This document shows positions 1 to 8,085 of a stretch of 64,000 nt of DNA, in pieces. The notes under the pieces were generated by a model that did no database searches, was not told the DNA's origin, and worked only from the letters and a program-made list of their open reading frames with translations. Source of the DNA: Planctomycetota bacterium (lineage in GTDB: Bacteria > Planctomycetota > Planctomycetia > Planctomycetales > Planctomycetaceae); the NCBI GenBank assembly GCA_023417655.1, contig JAEZFD010000065.1, positions 1-64,000 on the forward strand, in the 5' to 3' direction. The position numbers were made by a program, and so were the translations under genes. Positions within the stretch are counted from its first letter, which is position 1, and the number at the start of each line of letters is the position of its first letter.

Positions 1-231
1 TGAACGGCTGAGTCAATGCTGACGATCAGGCGAAAACATAGGAACTGAGCAGCAGTTTTTTGAAATTCGCTGATCCTACGGAAAAACTTCCCCGTTGTTT
101 GACTCATTCATGCGTCATACACTGTAGAAGAGACTATGAGACGGAACGACGCGTGGACCGGATTCCGGGGATGCGAGAGGAACGAATGTCTCTCTCGGAA
201 ATGACTTCCAGCATTTGATGAAGGTCGGACT

Positions 232-810
232 GTGCCGTTTATCGAGGTCGATCGCCGGATTCTCGACCGTTGCCTGCAGCGTCAAGCAGGTGCATGGGAG
301 GAATTTGTCGACCGGTTCATCGGCGTGTTCATTCACGTCATTCGACAAACGGCCCATAACCGCAGTGTCGACCTCACTCCAGCCGACATCGAAGATCTCT
401 GCTCCGAGATCTTCCTGACGCTCCTCAAAAATGATTTCGCCGTTCTCAGGCACTTCAAAGGGAAGTCGTCGCTGGCAACTTATCTCGCGGTTGTTGCCCG
501 TCGCGTCACGGTGAAGTCACTCATTCAGCGTCGAAAGGGTGAAACCGCAATTCAAGCGGCCTCACAGGCCAGCGAAGCACGGAAGTCTGGAATTGAGCTG
601 GAGCATGCGAGCATCGATCTCGATGAAGTCCGCCAGTTGATGAATCAGCTGCCCCCTCAAGAAGCTCAGATCCTGAAGCTTTTCTACATTGATGGGCTGA
701 GCTATCACGACATTAGCACTCGATTGAAAATCAACGAGAATTCAATCGGTCCCACGCTCCACCGAGCCCGTGAACGCCTGCGTCAGGGAAACGTTTCCAC
801 GACCAGTTAG
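232..810 (+). CDS. ECF-type sigma-70 family RNA polymerase sigma factor
   Basis: A 192-residue alternative sigma factor that should direct RNA polymerase to a small promoter set. Residues 10-100 look like region 2, with the polymerase-binding helix around IEDLCSEIFLTLLKN (53-67). Residues 135-185 look like region 4, a helix-turn-helix containing LPPQEAQILKLFYIDGLSYHD followed by a basic HRARERLRQ recognition helix. There is no extra C-terminal domain. The start is GTG; the first clear sigma homology begins soon after it, and I see no better ATG. No anti-sigma gene is obvious next door, although a short hydrophobic reading frame follows (839-1144). The family call is firm; the regulon is unknown. 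Confidence 0.85.
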   Translation: MPFIEVDRRILDRCLQRQAGAWEEFVDRFIGVFIHVIRQTAHNRSVDLTPADIEDLCSEIFLTLLKNDFAVLRHFKGKSSLATYLAVVARRVTVKSLIQRRKGETAIQAASQASEARKSGIELEHASIDLDEVRQLMNQLPPQEAQILKLFYIDGLSYHDISTRLKINENSIGPTLHRARERLRQGNVSTTS

Positions 811-838
811 AACTGGTTCCGGCTCCGCCTGCGGTCTC

Positions 839-1144
839 ATGAGCGATGCCTGTCTGAGAACTCCACTTTCTCTCCGCCTCCTCTCCGCTGTTGTCCTTCT
901 TATCGCAGTGACATCTCTCGGCAGTATCACTCTGTTGTATCACTGGAAGTTCCTTGCGCTTCCGGTTAGACCTTATGCGTATCGGCTGATCACTTCGATT
1001 CCAGTTGTGTACCACGCAGCGGAGTTGAAAGGAATCATCGTTCCGTTTGTCACTACTTCAGACGTGCTGACGAACGGGTCCTCACCTACACGCACGGTCA
1101 ACATCGGAAAGTGCTCACGATGGCGAAATGGACTCTGGCAGTGA
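839..1144 (+). CDS. possible small membrane protein, doubtful
   Basis: A 101-codon frame starting with ATG just after the sigma gene. It has one strongly hydrophobic stretch near residues 12-35 (LLSAVVLLIAVTSLGSITLL) flanked by charged residues, which would fit a single-pass membrane protein and perhaps an anti-sigma partner. Against it: it overlaps the start of the next gene by 25 bp, its C-terminal third looks like random coding, and I recognise no family. It is listed only because the 309-bp space between the sigma factor and the lactonase otherwise holds nothing I can name. Confidence 0.2.
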   Translation: MSDACLRTPLSLRLLSAVVLLIAVTSLGSITLLYHWKFLALPVRPYAYRLITSIPVVYHAAELKGIIVPFVTTSDVLTNGSSPTRTVNIGKCSRWRNGLWQ

Positions 1145-2139
1145 TGGCAGTCCTCTCTTGGGCTGCAACAGGAATTGCACAGGACACACGAAACTTCCCT
1201 GTGCTTGGCGAAATCATCGTCAATGATCCGGCATTCAACGAACTCATTGATCCGAAAGCAAAGATCGAAGTCATCGCTTCAGGATTTGACTGGGTGGAAG
1301 GTCCCCTGTGGGTTCCAGAGAAAGACGGGCCGGGCTATCTGCTGTTCTCTGAAATTCCCAGCAACACCGTTCGGAAATGGGTCGAAGGCAAAGGGGTTTC
1401 GATTTATCTCGATCCAGCAGGCTATACCGGCGTTGCGGACTATGGGCGGGAGCCGGGTTCCAATGGCCTGACTCTCGATGCCAAGGGGCAGCTCATCAGC
1501 TGCGAACATGGCGATCGACGCGTCTCTGTCCTGACTCACGGGGGCGGCAAGCGAACCCTGGTCGACAACTATCAGGGAAAGCGGCTGAACAGTCCCAATG
1601 ATGCCGTGGTGAAATCCAACGGCGACATTTATTTCACCGATCCTCCATATGGACTGGCAAAGCAGCTGAATGATCCGAAAGCCGAACTCGACTTCTGCGG
1701 GGTCTATCGCCTGTCCACGGACGGCAAACTCACACTGCTGACCAAAGAACTGTCCCGGCCCAACGGCATCGCATTCTCACCCGACGAGAAGACGCTGTAT
1801 GTTCCGCAGTCTGATGCGAAGAAGGCTGTGCTGATGGCCTTCCCGGTTCTCGACGACGGCAACATCGGGCCAGGTAAAGTCCTGTACGACTTCACGGCGA
1901 ACGTATCGAAGGAACTTCCCGGCCTGCCCGACGGAATGGATGTCGACAGCAAAGGTAACATCTTCTGCACCGGTCCTGGTGGCGTGACCGTCCTGAATTC
2001 CGAGGGGAAACTCCTCGGGCGGATCAGCACGGGTGAAGCGACCTCGAACTGCACCTTCGGCGGTCCAGACAAGTCGATTCTCTACATCACGGCTGACATG
2101 TACATCTGCCGGATCCAGACGAAGACCTCGAAGAAGTGA
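1120..2139 (+). CDS. secreted SMP-30/gluconolactonase-type beta-propeller hydrolase
   Basis: A 339-residue six-bladed propeller of the SMP-30/gluconolactonase/LRE family, which hydrolyses sugar lactones using one bound metal ion. The family signatures are present in order: WVEGPLW with the metal-ligand Glu near residue 60, SNGLTLDAKG, LNSPNDAVV with DIYFTDPPYG, and SRPNGIAFSPDEKTLY. A signal peptide (MAKWTLAVMAVLSWAATGIAQ) argues for export, so the substrate is probably extracellular or periplasmic. ATG at 1120 is preferred over GTG at 1111 because it opens the signal peptide directly. The exact lactone cannot be told from sequence. The stop codon abuts the stop of the convergent aminotransferase. 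Confidence 0.85.
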   Translation: MAKWTLAVMAVLSWAATGIAQDTRNFPVLGEIIVNDPAFNELIDPKAKIEVIASGFDWVEGPLWVPEKDGPGYLLFSEIPSNTVRKWVEGKGVSIYLDPAGYTGVADYGREPGSNGLTLDAKGQLISCEHGDRRVSVLTHGGGKRTLVDNYQGKRLNSPNDAVVKSNGDIYFTDPPYGLAKQLNDPKAELDFCGVYRLSTDGKLTLLTKELSRPNGIAFSPDEKTLYVPQSDAKKAVLMAFPVLDDGNIGPGKVLYDFTANVSKELPGLPDGMDVDSKGNIFCTGPGGVTVLNSEGKLLGRISTGEATSNCTFGGPDKSILYITADMYICRIQTKTSKK

Positions 2140-3084
2140 TCACGACTGCGACGCCAGACGTGCGCTGACGGATTCAATCTGGGCAGGAAGGGAGAACCCC
2201 ACTTCTGCCGACCAGAGGTCAATCAGCATTTTTGTAATCGGGCCGGCAACCGATTTCCCAATCGGCCGGCCCGCAACTTTTGAAACAGGCATCAGGCAAT
2301 ATGTCGATGAGGTCAGAAATGCTTCTTCGGCGGAAATCAGATCTTCTGCAGTGAGGTTCGCGCGTTCAACCGTCCACCCCTGTCGTTCTGCCAATCGAAT
2401 CACTTGCGCCTGCGCAATTCCGGGCAGTGTGGTCTCCTGTCGCGGCGTCAGCAACCGGCCGTCCCGGACGAGAAACAGATTCCCTGAACTTGTCTCTGTG
2501 AGGAAGCCGTCTTCGTCTAACACCAGCGCCTGTGCGTGCGGATCCGTTCGTCGTGCGGCCTGATCCGCCAGAAACCAGTGCAGGCGACTGCGATGCTTTA
2601 TCTGTGGAGAGACGACATCTGCCGGAAGCTGTCTGATTTCAGAAATCTCCAGATGCACTCCTTCCGTCTGCCACCGTCTCCACATTGCCCATGGAAGCGG
2701 AGCCGTATAGATGCAGACGGTCGAACGACTGCATTCAATCAATCCATTCGAGTCCCCGAGTGACTGCCCGGCGGTGACGAACAGCACAATCGCCAGATCC
2801 TCCTCCTTTGACAGCGGAGTCGTATTGATCCGGACGACATCGGCGATGACGTCCTCTGTCGGTCCTGCATCCTCAGGAAGGTGCCAACCGACCGCATTCA
2901 ACGAGTCCCGGAGTCGAGCCAGATGCTCGGCGACCTGATATGGCTGATGCCGCATCGTCCGCATCCGCTCGGTGACAGTCGCTCCCTGCATCGCTCCGAG
3001 GTCGAAAACTGGAAGTTTTGCATCCGCAAACGGGATGAGTTCCCCGTTCAGGGCAGCCACGGGTGGGTGAGCAATTCCTGACAC
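2140..3084 (-). CDS. class IV (branched-chain/D-amino acid type) PLP aminotransferase
   Basis: A 314-residue fold-type IV PLP enzyme of the IlvE / aminodeoxychorismate lyase / D-amino acid aminotransferase family. The Schiff-base Lys is in SPQIKHRSRLHW (about K163), and the PLP-binding segment LDEDGFLTETSSGNLFLV follows. N-terminal LNGELIPFADAKLPVFDLG and the GATVTERMRT segment are typical. The substrate is undecided: branched-chain amino acids, D-alanine or aminodeoxychorismate are all possible. I place the start at GTG 3084 because AGGGAGAG lies 5 nt upstream and family homology begins there. A longer frame reaches 3186 but would overlap the divergent PSP1 gene and adds no homology. Confidence 0.8.
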   Translation of the reverse strand: MSGIAHPPVAALNGELIPFADAKLPVFDLGAMQGATVTERMRTMRHQPYQVAEHLARLRDSLNAVGWHLPEDAGPTEDVIADVVRINTTPLSKEEDLAIVLFVTAGQSLGDSNGLIECSRSTVCIYTAPLPWAMWRRWQTEGVHLEISEIRQLPADVVSPQIKHRSRLHWFLADQAARRTDPHAQALVLDEDGFLTETSSGNLFLVRDGRLLTPRQETTLPGIAQAQVIRLAERQGWTVERANLTAEDLISAEEAFLTSSTYCLMPVSKVAGRPIGKSVAGPITKMLIDLWSAEVGFSLPAQIESVSARLASQS

Positions 3085-3129
3085 AATTTCTCTCCCTCGT
3101 TTTGTCGCCTGCAGGCGGCTGACACGCAT

Positions 3130-3153
3130 CCAGAAACGCGGTAATATAAAAGC
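3130..3153 (+). promoter_or_regulatory. probable -10 box of the PSP1/YidD transcription unit
   Basis: Just before the ATG at 3154 lies GGTAATATAAAAGC, an AT-rich -10-like element in otherwise GC-rich DNA. It sits only about 8 nt from the start codon and I see no Shine-Dalgarno sequence, so the message could have a very short leader. The divergent aminotransferase starts at 3084, leaving about 69 bp for both promoters. Confidence 0.35.
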
Positions 3154-3684
3154 ATGATCTCTTCGCAAATTGTGACAACGATTCACCTCATCCGCTACGG
3201 AGTTCTCTCCGAAGTCCTGCCAGCCGCCTGGTCAGAACCCGAGCCCCTAACGAGAGGGACCCGGATCGTCGTGCAGACAAATCGAGGGGAGGAGATCGGA
3301 CAGGTCCTCAAAGATGTCCCCCCCGGCAAGGATCAGGGAGACCCTGGGGAACTCGCGCCGATCTTGCGGATCGCAACTGACAACGACCTCGCCAAGGCTG
3401 AGCAGCTGAAAGCACAGGCGCGCGAGCAGTTTTCCCGTTGGACACAGCGTATCGTCGAATGGAATCTGGACCTGCAACTCATCGATCTGGAATGGACACT
3501 CGATAAGCAGCGTCTGATTCTTTATGTGCTGAACGAACGCGGCCCGGAGTGTACGAAGCTCGCACTTCAGGCGGCCGCAGCAGGCCTCGGGGTAATCGAT
3601 GTCCAGCCGGTAACAGCAGAAGGACTCGCGCAGACCCCGGCGGCCAAATCCGGGGGAGGCTGTGGCTCCTGTGGCTGCCATTGA
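3154..3684 (+). CDS. PSP1/RicT-like domain protein with Cys-rich tail
   Basis: A 176-residue protein with a PSP1 C-terminal domain, the family of Bacillus RicT (YaaT). RicT belongs to a complex with RicA and RicF that binds Fe-S clusters and affects RNase Y-dependent mRNA maturation. Visible here are the N-terminal beta segment (IRYGVLSEVLPA, RGTRIVVQTNRGEEIGQVL), a helical middle with AKAEQLKAQAREQFSRW, and LIDLEWTLDKQRLILYVLNE, typical of the family. The C-terminus ends in GGGCGSCGCH, a small cysteine cluster that could bind a metal or Fe-S. The protein is shorter than RicT (about 275 aa). The next gene overlaps its 3' end by 23 bp. Confidence 0.7.
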   Translation: MISSQIVTTIHLIRYGVLSEVLPAAWSEPEPLTRGTRIVVQTNRGEEIGQVLKDVPPGKDQGDPGELAPILRIATDNDLAKAEQLKAQAREQFSRWTQRIVEWNLDLQLIDLEWTLDKQRLILYVLNERGPECTKLALQAAAAGLGVIDVQPVTAEGLAQTPAAKSGGGCGSCGCH

Positions 3685-4048
3685 ACGGCCTGAACATCCG
3701 CAACGATCTGACACTCCTTCCCACATCTCAGAGCATGCGGCGGGTGACGAATCAAATCCCACCAAACCGGCCTCTGAGCTGGCCTCCGAACCGACTACTG
3801 AACCGGTCGAACTGCCGCCCCGGCCCGGACTTTTGTACCTCCTCAGTGCCATTCTGATAGGTTTGGTTCGAGTCTATCAGGTGACGTTTCGGGCATTTCT
3901 CGGAGGCCACTGCCGCTTCGAGCCTTCTTGCAGTCAGTATTTCATTCTCGCCGTGCAGAAATACGGACCGTTTCTCGGCGCGGCAAAGGGGATCTGGCGG
4001 ATCTGCCGCTGCCAGCCGTTCTGCCAGGGTGGCTATGACCCTCCGTAA
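3662..4048 (+). CDS. yidD: membrane protein insertion efficiency factor YidD
   Basis: A 128-residue protein whose last 70 residues are a clear YidD domain: GLVRVYQVTFRAFLGG, then CRFEPSCSQYFI with the two conserved Cys, GIWRICRCQPFCQGGYDPP at the end. YidD is a small membrane-associated protein that helps YidC/Sec insert inner-membrane proteins. The first 55 residues are low-complexity (Ser, Pro, Glu, Thr rich) and absent from ordinary YidD proteins of 70-90 aa. The GTG start at 3662 lies inside the PSP1 gene, so the two are probably translated together. No ATG occurs in frame before the domain, so a shorter form would need another alternative start. Confidence 0.85.
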   Translation: MAPVAAIERPEHPQRSDTPSHISEHAAGDESNPTKPASELASEPTTEPVELPPRPGLLYLLSAILIGLVRVYQVTFRAFLGGHCRFEPSCSQYFILAVQKYGPFLGAAKGIWRICRCQPFCQGGYDPP

Positions 4049-4102
4049 CAGACAGATCCACACCTGCGATCGGCGAGTTTTTGCCACGCAACAGCAACTG
4101 GT

Positions 4103-5683
4103 TTAGAAGTCGAACTGCGTACGAAGGGCAATCATGTTGGTATTCGTATCAGGCCCCCCATGAATTTCCTGGAATGCATGAATATAGTTGAACTGCATTT
4201 TGGAGTACGCATTCCAGTACCAGTTGACTCCCAGTGTGAGGTCCGTCAGATACGCCGGCAGGAATGCCACCTGACCCGGTGTATAAGGTCTCGTGCTGTC
4301 GCGAAGGTCGATATAGGACCACCGGCCTGCGACCTCCCATGCTCCCATCCCTGTCTGACCTAACGGTCGATCCGGAACGACGCGTCCAAAGGCTGCGGCC
4401 TTCTTGTTGTATTTGTGTCGTTCCCCTGTAAGCACATAGGACATCTCACTGTAAGCACCGGTGTAATTGAAGTCCGTTGCAGTGCGGTCAACAGTCACAT
4501 TGAAGAATTCGGCCTGCCATAAAAACGACTGATAAGCATATGCAAACTCGAGATTAAAGATGTTGTTGTGCCGGACGTCCGAGATCGGCCCGGTATTGGC
4601 GAGGAATGGTCCCGTCAGTCCGAGATTGGAGATTGCCTGATTATTAAACTGCTGGCCGTTTGTAAATCCTGTTTCTGGTGTCGCCTGGTATCGCAGCTGG
4701 TTATTAATATTGATGTCTCCAGCATCACCGGGGTTGTTAAGACTGTAACCAAACCCCAAGTGCAGCACTTCGTTACAGGTCTCGTCATAGCGAGGTATGG
4801 CCGTCACACGAGTACTCATTCCGTAGCCGCCATCGCCGAATGAGTTCCCCCAGACATCTGTCGGGAACCGGTAGACTGAAGCAGCCCAGGTCATTCGCTC
4901 CTCCAATGCGGTGTCCCAAGCCATCACTCCGATCTGTCGAAACGGATCAAAGGCAAAGGGTAACGCTCGCTCAAGAAACATCAGATCCCGCACTCCTGTC
5001 ATTGCGTCCAGCGACAATGGCTGACGAAACTGACCAATTCGGATGTTGCCCAGGATCGGGATTTTCTGCTGCTCCACCCAGACATCCATGAAGCTCGGCC
5101 GCCCCGGAAACGCGAAATCCATTTCAAAGAAGTAGCCCGTGTTCGGGGTCAGCTGACCTTTCGTCGCGAGTCGTGCACGCCGGAAACCGGCGTAGTCCTG
5201 AATGTCTCCGTTCGCCAGCCGACTGGCAGGGTCTTGATCGAAGAAGACAGCGTCAATTTGGGCAAAGCCGGTCACATCAATCGTCGGATACTTCTTGGGA
5301 GCTCCGGCCGGAGAAGTTGGGGTTAATGAGATGCCGTTTGGGACCCCTCCGACCGTGAGAGGCTGGAGCGCAATCATATAGGTCTGAGGCGGCTCAACCG
5401 GGATGGATCCTTCTGTGGTATCAGTCGGCTCCGGCGGCGTCGTGACCGCAGGTTCTACAGGAACGGGTTCAATCGTACGCGACGTGACGCGACTGAAGTC
5501 GTCAAACCGATCATCTTCGCTTTGAAAGCGGACAGTCACTTCATTGTTGAAGAGAATCGTCGACTTCTCATCACCCTGAAATGGGGATGGCAGACCGAAT
5601 CCATTCTGCGCCTCCGCCACTGCAAGCGGGAAGAACATTGCAATGAAATAAAGGCATCCCTGCCAGCTCAGTCGTCTCATCAT
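4103..5683 (-). CDS. outer-membrane porin, phosphate-selective O/P type
   Basis: A 526-residue porin-like protein. A signal peptide (residues 1-25, ending AVAEAQ) is followed by a Pro/Thr-rich spacer (about 65-130). A beta-barrel domain of the OprO/OprP family comes next, with recognisable stretches such as FRRARLATKGQLTPNTGYFFEMDFA, GNIRIGQFRQPLSLD and the C-terminal strand ending in Phe (MIALRTQFDF). The family makes trimeric channels for phosphate or polyphosphate, but in planctomycetes substrate preference is not predictable. It is convergent with yidD. Upstream lies a 498-bp gene-free stretch that must hold its promoter. Confidence 0.75.
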   Translation of the reverse strand: MMRRLSWQGCLYFIAMFFPLAVAEAQNGFGLPSPFQGDEKSTILFNNEVTVRFQSEDDRFDDFSRVTSRTIEPVPVEPAVTTPPEPTDTTEGSIPVEPPQTYMIALQPLTVGGVPNGISLTPTSPAGAPKKYPTIDVTGFAQIDAVFFDQDPASRLANGDIQDYAGFRRARLATKGQLTPNTGYFFEMDFAFPGRPSFMDVWVEQQKIPILGNIRIGQFRQPLSLDAMTGVRDLMFLERALPFAFDPFRQIGVMAWDTALEERMTWAASVYRFPTDVWGNSFGDGGYGMSTRVTAIPRYDETCNEVLHLGFGYSLNNPGDAGDININNQLRYQATPETGFTNGQQFNNQAISNLGLTGPFLANTGPISDVRHNNIFNLEFAYAYQSFLWQAEFFNVTVDRTATDFNYTGAYSEMSYVLTGERHKYNKKAAAFGRVVPDRPLGQTGMGAWEVAGRWSYIDLRDSTRPYTPGQVAFLPAYLTDLTLGVNWYWNAYSKMQFNYIHAFQEIHGGPDTNTNMIALRTQFDF

Positions 5684-6181
5684 CTCACCTGATGCCAGTC
5701 GTCCCTGATCTCGATCGCGCGCCGCCTCGACGTCGTGTCACTGTGGGAGTGATCGTCCGAGAAGTGAGACCGACTCTGTGAAACAATCCGAGAGTGTCGA
5801 ATTCGTAATCAATCTGTGGTTAAAACTTGAATCATTGCTTGTGGATTAAGAAATTCCCCGGCCTCCAAGGTCGAAGATTTGGATTACGAAAACTTTACGG
5901 CGTGGGAGAGTCACCTCTCAGGCAGAAATTGCATCTCACAGGTCATGCGAGCGAGCACAATGAACGACACGTCGGCCGGTTCAATTGTGAAGGCCTTATT
6001 CCATCGATAGCATGTCGGGCGTGTGAGTCCGGCTCGCAATCAGCGAGCAACTTCGCGCGGCCCGCATCGGTTCCCGAACCGAACTGAATCCCGTTCATCA
6101 TCCGCGGTGCCCGGTCGGCTTTTCCCGGAGATTCTCTGAGGAACGACCGGAAAGCCCCCACTCCGAAGAGGAAGTTCTCAA
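5684..6181. other. gene-free intergenic region, porin/metY divergent promoters
   Basis: 498 bp between two divergent genes. No reading frame here has homology I recognise or a convincing ribosome binding site. The metY-proximal end carries a stem-loop (6111-6150, listed separately) and AGAGGAAG at 6167-6174, a good Shine-Dalgarno for metY. The middle, around 5790-5830, is AT-rich and may contain the porin promoter. Confidence 0.6.
6111..6150 (+). promoter_or_regulatory. stem-loop in the metY leader
   Basis: CCGGTCG (6111-6117) pairs exactly with CGACCGG (6144-6150). The 26-nt loop can fold further: TTCC/GGAA and GAG-ATT-CTC inside it. The element ends 31 nt before the metY ATG, so it would be in the 5' untranslated RNA. 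It does not match the SAM or SAH riboswitch consensus elements I know. It may be an unrecognised leader control element or a chance hairpin. Confidence 0.4.
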
Positions 6182-7468
6182 ATGAGGCGTGACACTCTCT
6201 GTCTCCACGGAGGCCAGGTTCCTGACCCCGCGACGAATTCCCGTGCGGTCCCCATCTATCAGACGACGTCATATGTCTTTAATGACGCAGGTCACGCGGG
6301 TCGCCTGTTCGGCCTTCAGGAGTTCGGGAACATCTACACCCGAATCATGAACCCGACCACTGACGTCTTTGAAAAGCGGGTCGCTTTGCTGGAAGGGGGA
6401 TCAGGTGCTTTGGCCGTTTCCTCAGGTCAGGCCGCCGAGACGCTCGCCATCCTGACGATTGCTGGAGCAGGGCAGAACATCGTCGCCTCCAGCACTCTCT
6501 ATGGTGGAACATATAACCTGTTCCATTACACCCTTCCAAAGTTCGGGCTGGAAACGACATTCGTCAATCAGTCTGACCCAGAGAACTTCCGGAAGGCCAT
6601 CAACGATCAGACTCGAGCGATCTTTATCGAGACGGTCGGAAACCCCCGCTGCGACATCCCCGACTTCGAGGCGATTTCCCAGATCGCTCACGAAGCAGGG
6701 ATCCCCGTCATCGTGGATAACACCTTCGCTTCTCCGTACCTGTGCCGACCTTTCGAGCATGGGGCCGACATCGTCATCCATTCCTGCACCAAGTTCATTG
6801 GCGGGCACGGCACCTCGATCGGCGGGATCATTGTCGAAAAGGGCGATTTCCCTTGGAATAATGGCAAGTTCCCGGAGCTGACCGAACCGGATCCGTCGTA
6901 CCACGGCCTGAATTTCTACGAGACCTTCGGCGGGATGAACCTCGCCTATATTCTCAAGACGCGGACGCAGCTGCTGCGGGATCTCGGACCCGCCCTCAGT
7001 CCATTTAACTCCTTCCTGCTGCTGCAGGGTCTTGAGACTCTGCACCTGCGGATGCCCCGACATTGTGAGAATGCGCTGGCTGTAGCTCAGTTCCTTGAAA
7101 GTCATCCAAAGGTCGAGTCAGTCAGCTACGCATCACTCGAAAGCCATCCGAATTACAATCTGGCGAAGAAGTATCTCCCGGATGGTGCCGGCGCCGTCTT
7201 CGGCTTCGTTCTAAAGGGTGCCAACGGCGAAGAGCAGCGTGAAAAAGGAATTCGTCTGATTGATCAGGTGAAGCTCTTTTCACACCTCGCCAACGTCGGA
7301 GACAGCAAGTCGCTGATCATTCATCCGGCCAGCACGACTCACCAGCAGTTGACCGTCGCTCAGCAGCAGTCGGCAGGCGTTTCACCAGGATTCGTGCGAC
7401 TTTCGATTGGGACTGAGAACAAGGAAGATCTGATCGAAGACCTGAAAAACGCTCTCGACAGCATTTAA
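6182..7468 (+). CDS. metY: O-acetylhomoserine aminocarboxypropyltransferase (sulfhydrylase)
   Basis: A 428-residue Cys/Met-metabolism PLP enzyme. It condenses O-acetylhomoserine with sulfide to give homocysteine, the direct sulfhydrylation route to methionine. The length and the segments IYTRIMNPTTDVFEKR, SSGQAAETLAI, IVDNTFASPYLCRP and the PLP Lys in HSCTKFIGGHGTSIGG (K204) match the MetY branch rather than shorter MetB/MetC. The C-terminal HPASTTHQQL and VRLSIGTENKEDLIEDL are standard. ATG at 6182 has AGAGGAAG about 8 nt upstream. No metX or other methionine gene is adjacent. The 5' hairpin and two 3' hairpins suggest a monocistronic message. Confidence 0.93.
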   Translation: MRRDTLCLHGGQVPDPATNSRAVPIYQTTSYVFNDAGHAGRLFGLQEFGNIYTRIMNPTTDVFEKRVALLEGGSGALAVSSGQAAETLAILTIAGAGQNIVASSTLYGGTYNLFHYTLPKFGLETTFVNQSDPENFRKAINDQTRAIFIETVGNPRCDIPDFEAISQIAHEAGIPVIVDNTFASPYLCRPFEHGADIVIHSCTKFIGGHGTSIGGIIVEKGDFPWNNGKFPELTEPDPSYHGLNFYETFGGMNLAYILKTRTQLLRDLGPALSPFNSFLLLQGLETLHLRMPRHCENALAVAQFLESHPKVESVSYASLESHPNYNLAKKYLPDGAGAVFGFVLKGANGEEQREKGIRLIDQVKLFSHLANVGDSKSLIIHPASTTHQQLTVAQQQSAGVSPGFVRLSIGTENKEDLIEDLKNALDSI

Positions 7469-7483
7469 TCTGTCGGCTCATCG

Positions 7484-7529
7484 CCTCGACGTGTGCGAAG
7501 TCGAATTTTCGAATCTCCACACGTCGAGG
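7484..7529 (+). terminator. long hairpin just after metY
   Basis: CCTCGACGTGTG (7484-7495) is perfectly complementary to 7518-7529, and the loop itself contains TCGAA/TTCGA. It starts 15 nt after the metY stop. It has no U-tract, so alone it may act as an RNA-stabilising 3' structure rather than a terminator. Confidence 0.5.
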
Positions 7530-7565
7530 AAGTCATCGATCCCATGCGATTCTGAAGCGTTTTGC

Positions 7566-7602
7566 AGCACGCCGAAGCACTTTTCGGCGTGCTTTCATTT
7601 TG
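7566..7602 (+). terminator. rho-independent terminator of metY
   Basis: An 11-bp perfect stem, AGCACGCCGAA with TTCGGCGTGCT, and a 5-nt loop, followed by TTCATTTT. This is a canonical intrinsic terminator about 100 nt after the metY stop. The perfect stem would also form on the opposite strand, but the T-rich run is on the + side. Confidence 0.8.
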
Positions 7603-7869
7603 AACGCCTTGCGCTGGTGTTTGCAAAGACTGCCATGTTTTGCCACGACGGAGAAGCTGGGCAGTTCACAGCACGTTCGATTTCTCAGCCGGGACCTTGA
7701 ATGTTTCTGAAAAGATGGGTCAATGTCGAGGATTCCGGCAAGGATTTGTGAATCACCTTTGAGGACTTCAAGGAACGCGCACAGAACGGCCGATACTTCC
7801 ACTGGCACTCTGTGCCGGTTTTCAGGGCAAGCGGGCTGCTACGCCAAATTGAGAATCAAGGACGATTCC

Positions 7870-8085
7870 ATGCGACCACGACTGCGAATCTTTAATGGCG
7901 ACGAGAATACGGCGACCCTGTCATCGACGATGACCATCACCTTCGGGGAACTGATGGAAATCATTGATGAAGCATCGCGAAGACATCGGACCTGGCTCCG
8001 TGACTTCTCGAACGATGGCGTGCAGATTCCAGAGGATCTGTACGAAGTGCTCACCGAGTATCACAAGATGAGACCCGGTGCCTGA
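7870..8085 (+). CDS. small hypothetical protein, planctomycete type
   Basis: A 71-residue soluble protein of unknown function. It is acidic to neutral with an Arg-rich start (MRPRLRIFNGDENTATLS), then TITFGELMEIIDEASRRHRTWLRDFSNDGVQIPEDLYEVLTEY read in overlapping parts. The pattern 'TFGEL..ii..A...hRTWL.DF.dD.v.I..DLYEVl' resembles short proteins I associate with planctomycetes, but I know no function. I chose ATG 7870 because AAGGA lies about 8 nt upstream and the frame further upstream looks non-coding. Convergent or divergent partners give no hint of role. Confidence 0.65.
   Translation: MRPRLRIFNGDENTATLSSTMTITFGELMEIIDEASRRHRTWLRDFSNDGVQIPEDLYEVLTEYHKMRPGA

Larger units (their letters stand above)
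7469..7869. other. gene-free region with tandem hairpins downstream of metY
   Basis: 401 bp between metY and the small gene at 7870. The first 135 bp hold two hairpins, listed separately. The remaining 270 bp carry frames without recognisable homology or ribosome binding sites and presumably contain the promoter for the small gene. Confidence 0.6.

Noticed and set aside
4103..5683. Linking the phosphate-type porin to the phosphonate locus
   Set aside because: It lies more than 26 kb from the phosphonate genes with many unrelated genes between, and the porin family name does not prove phosphate specificity.
5684..6181. SAM-type riboswitch upstream of metY
   Set aside because: I looked for the conserved cores of SAM-I, SAM-II, SAM-IV and SAH aptamers and did not find them; only a simple hairpin is present, reported as such.
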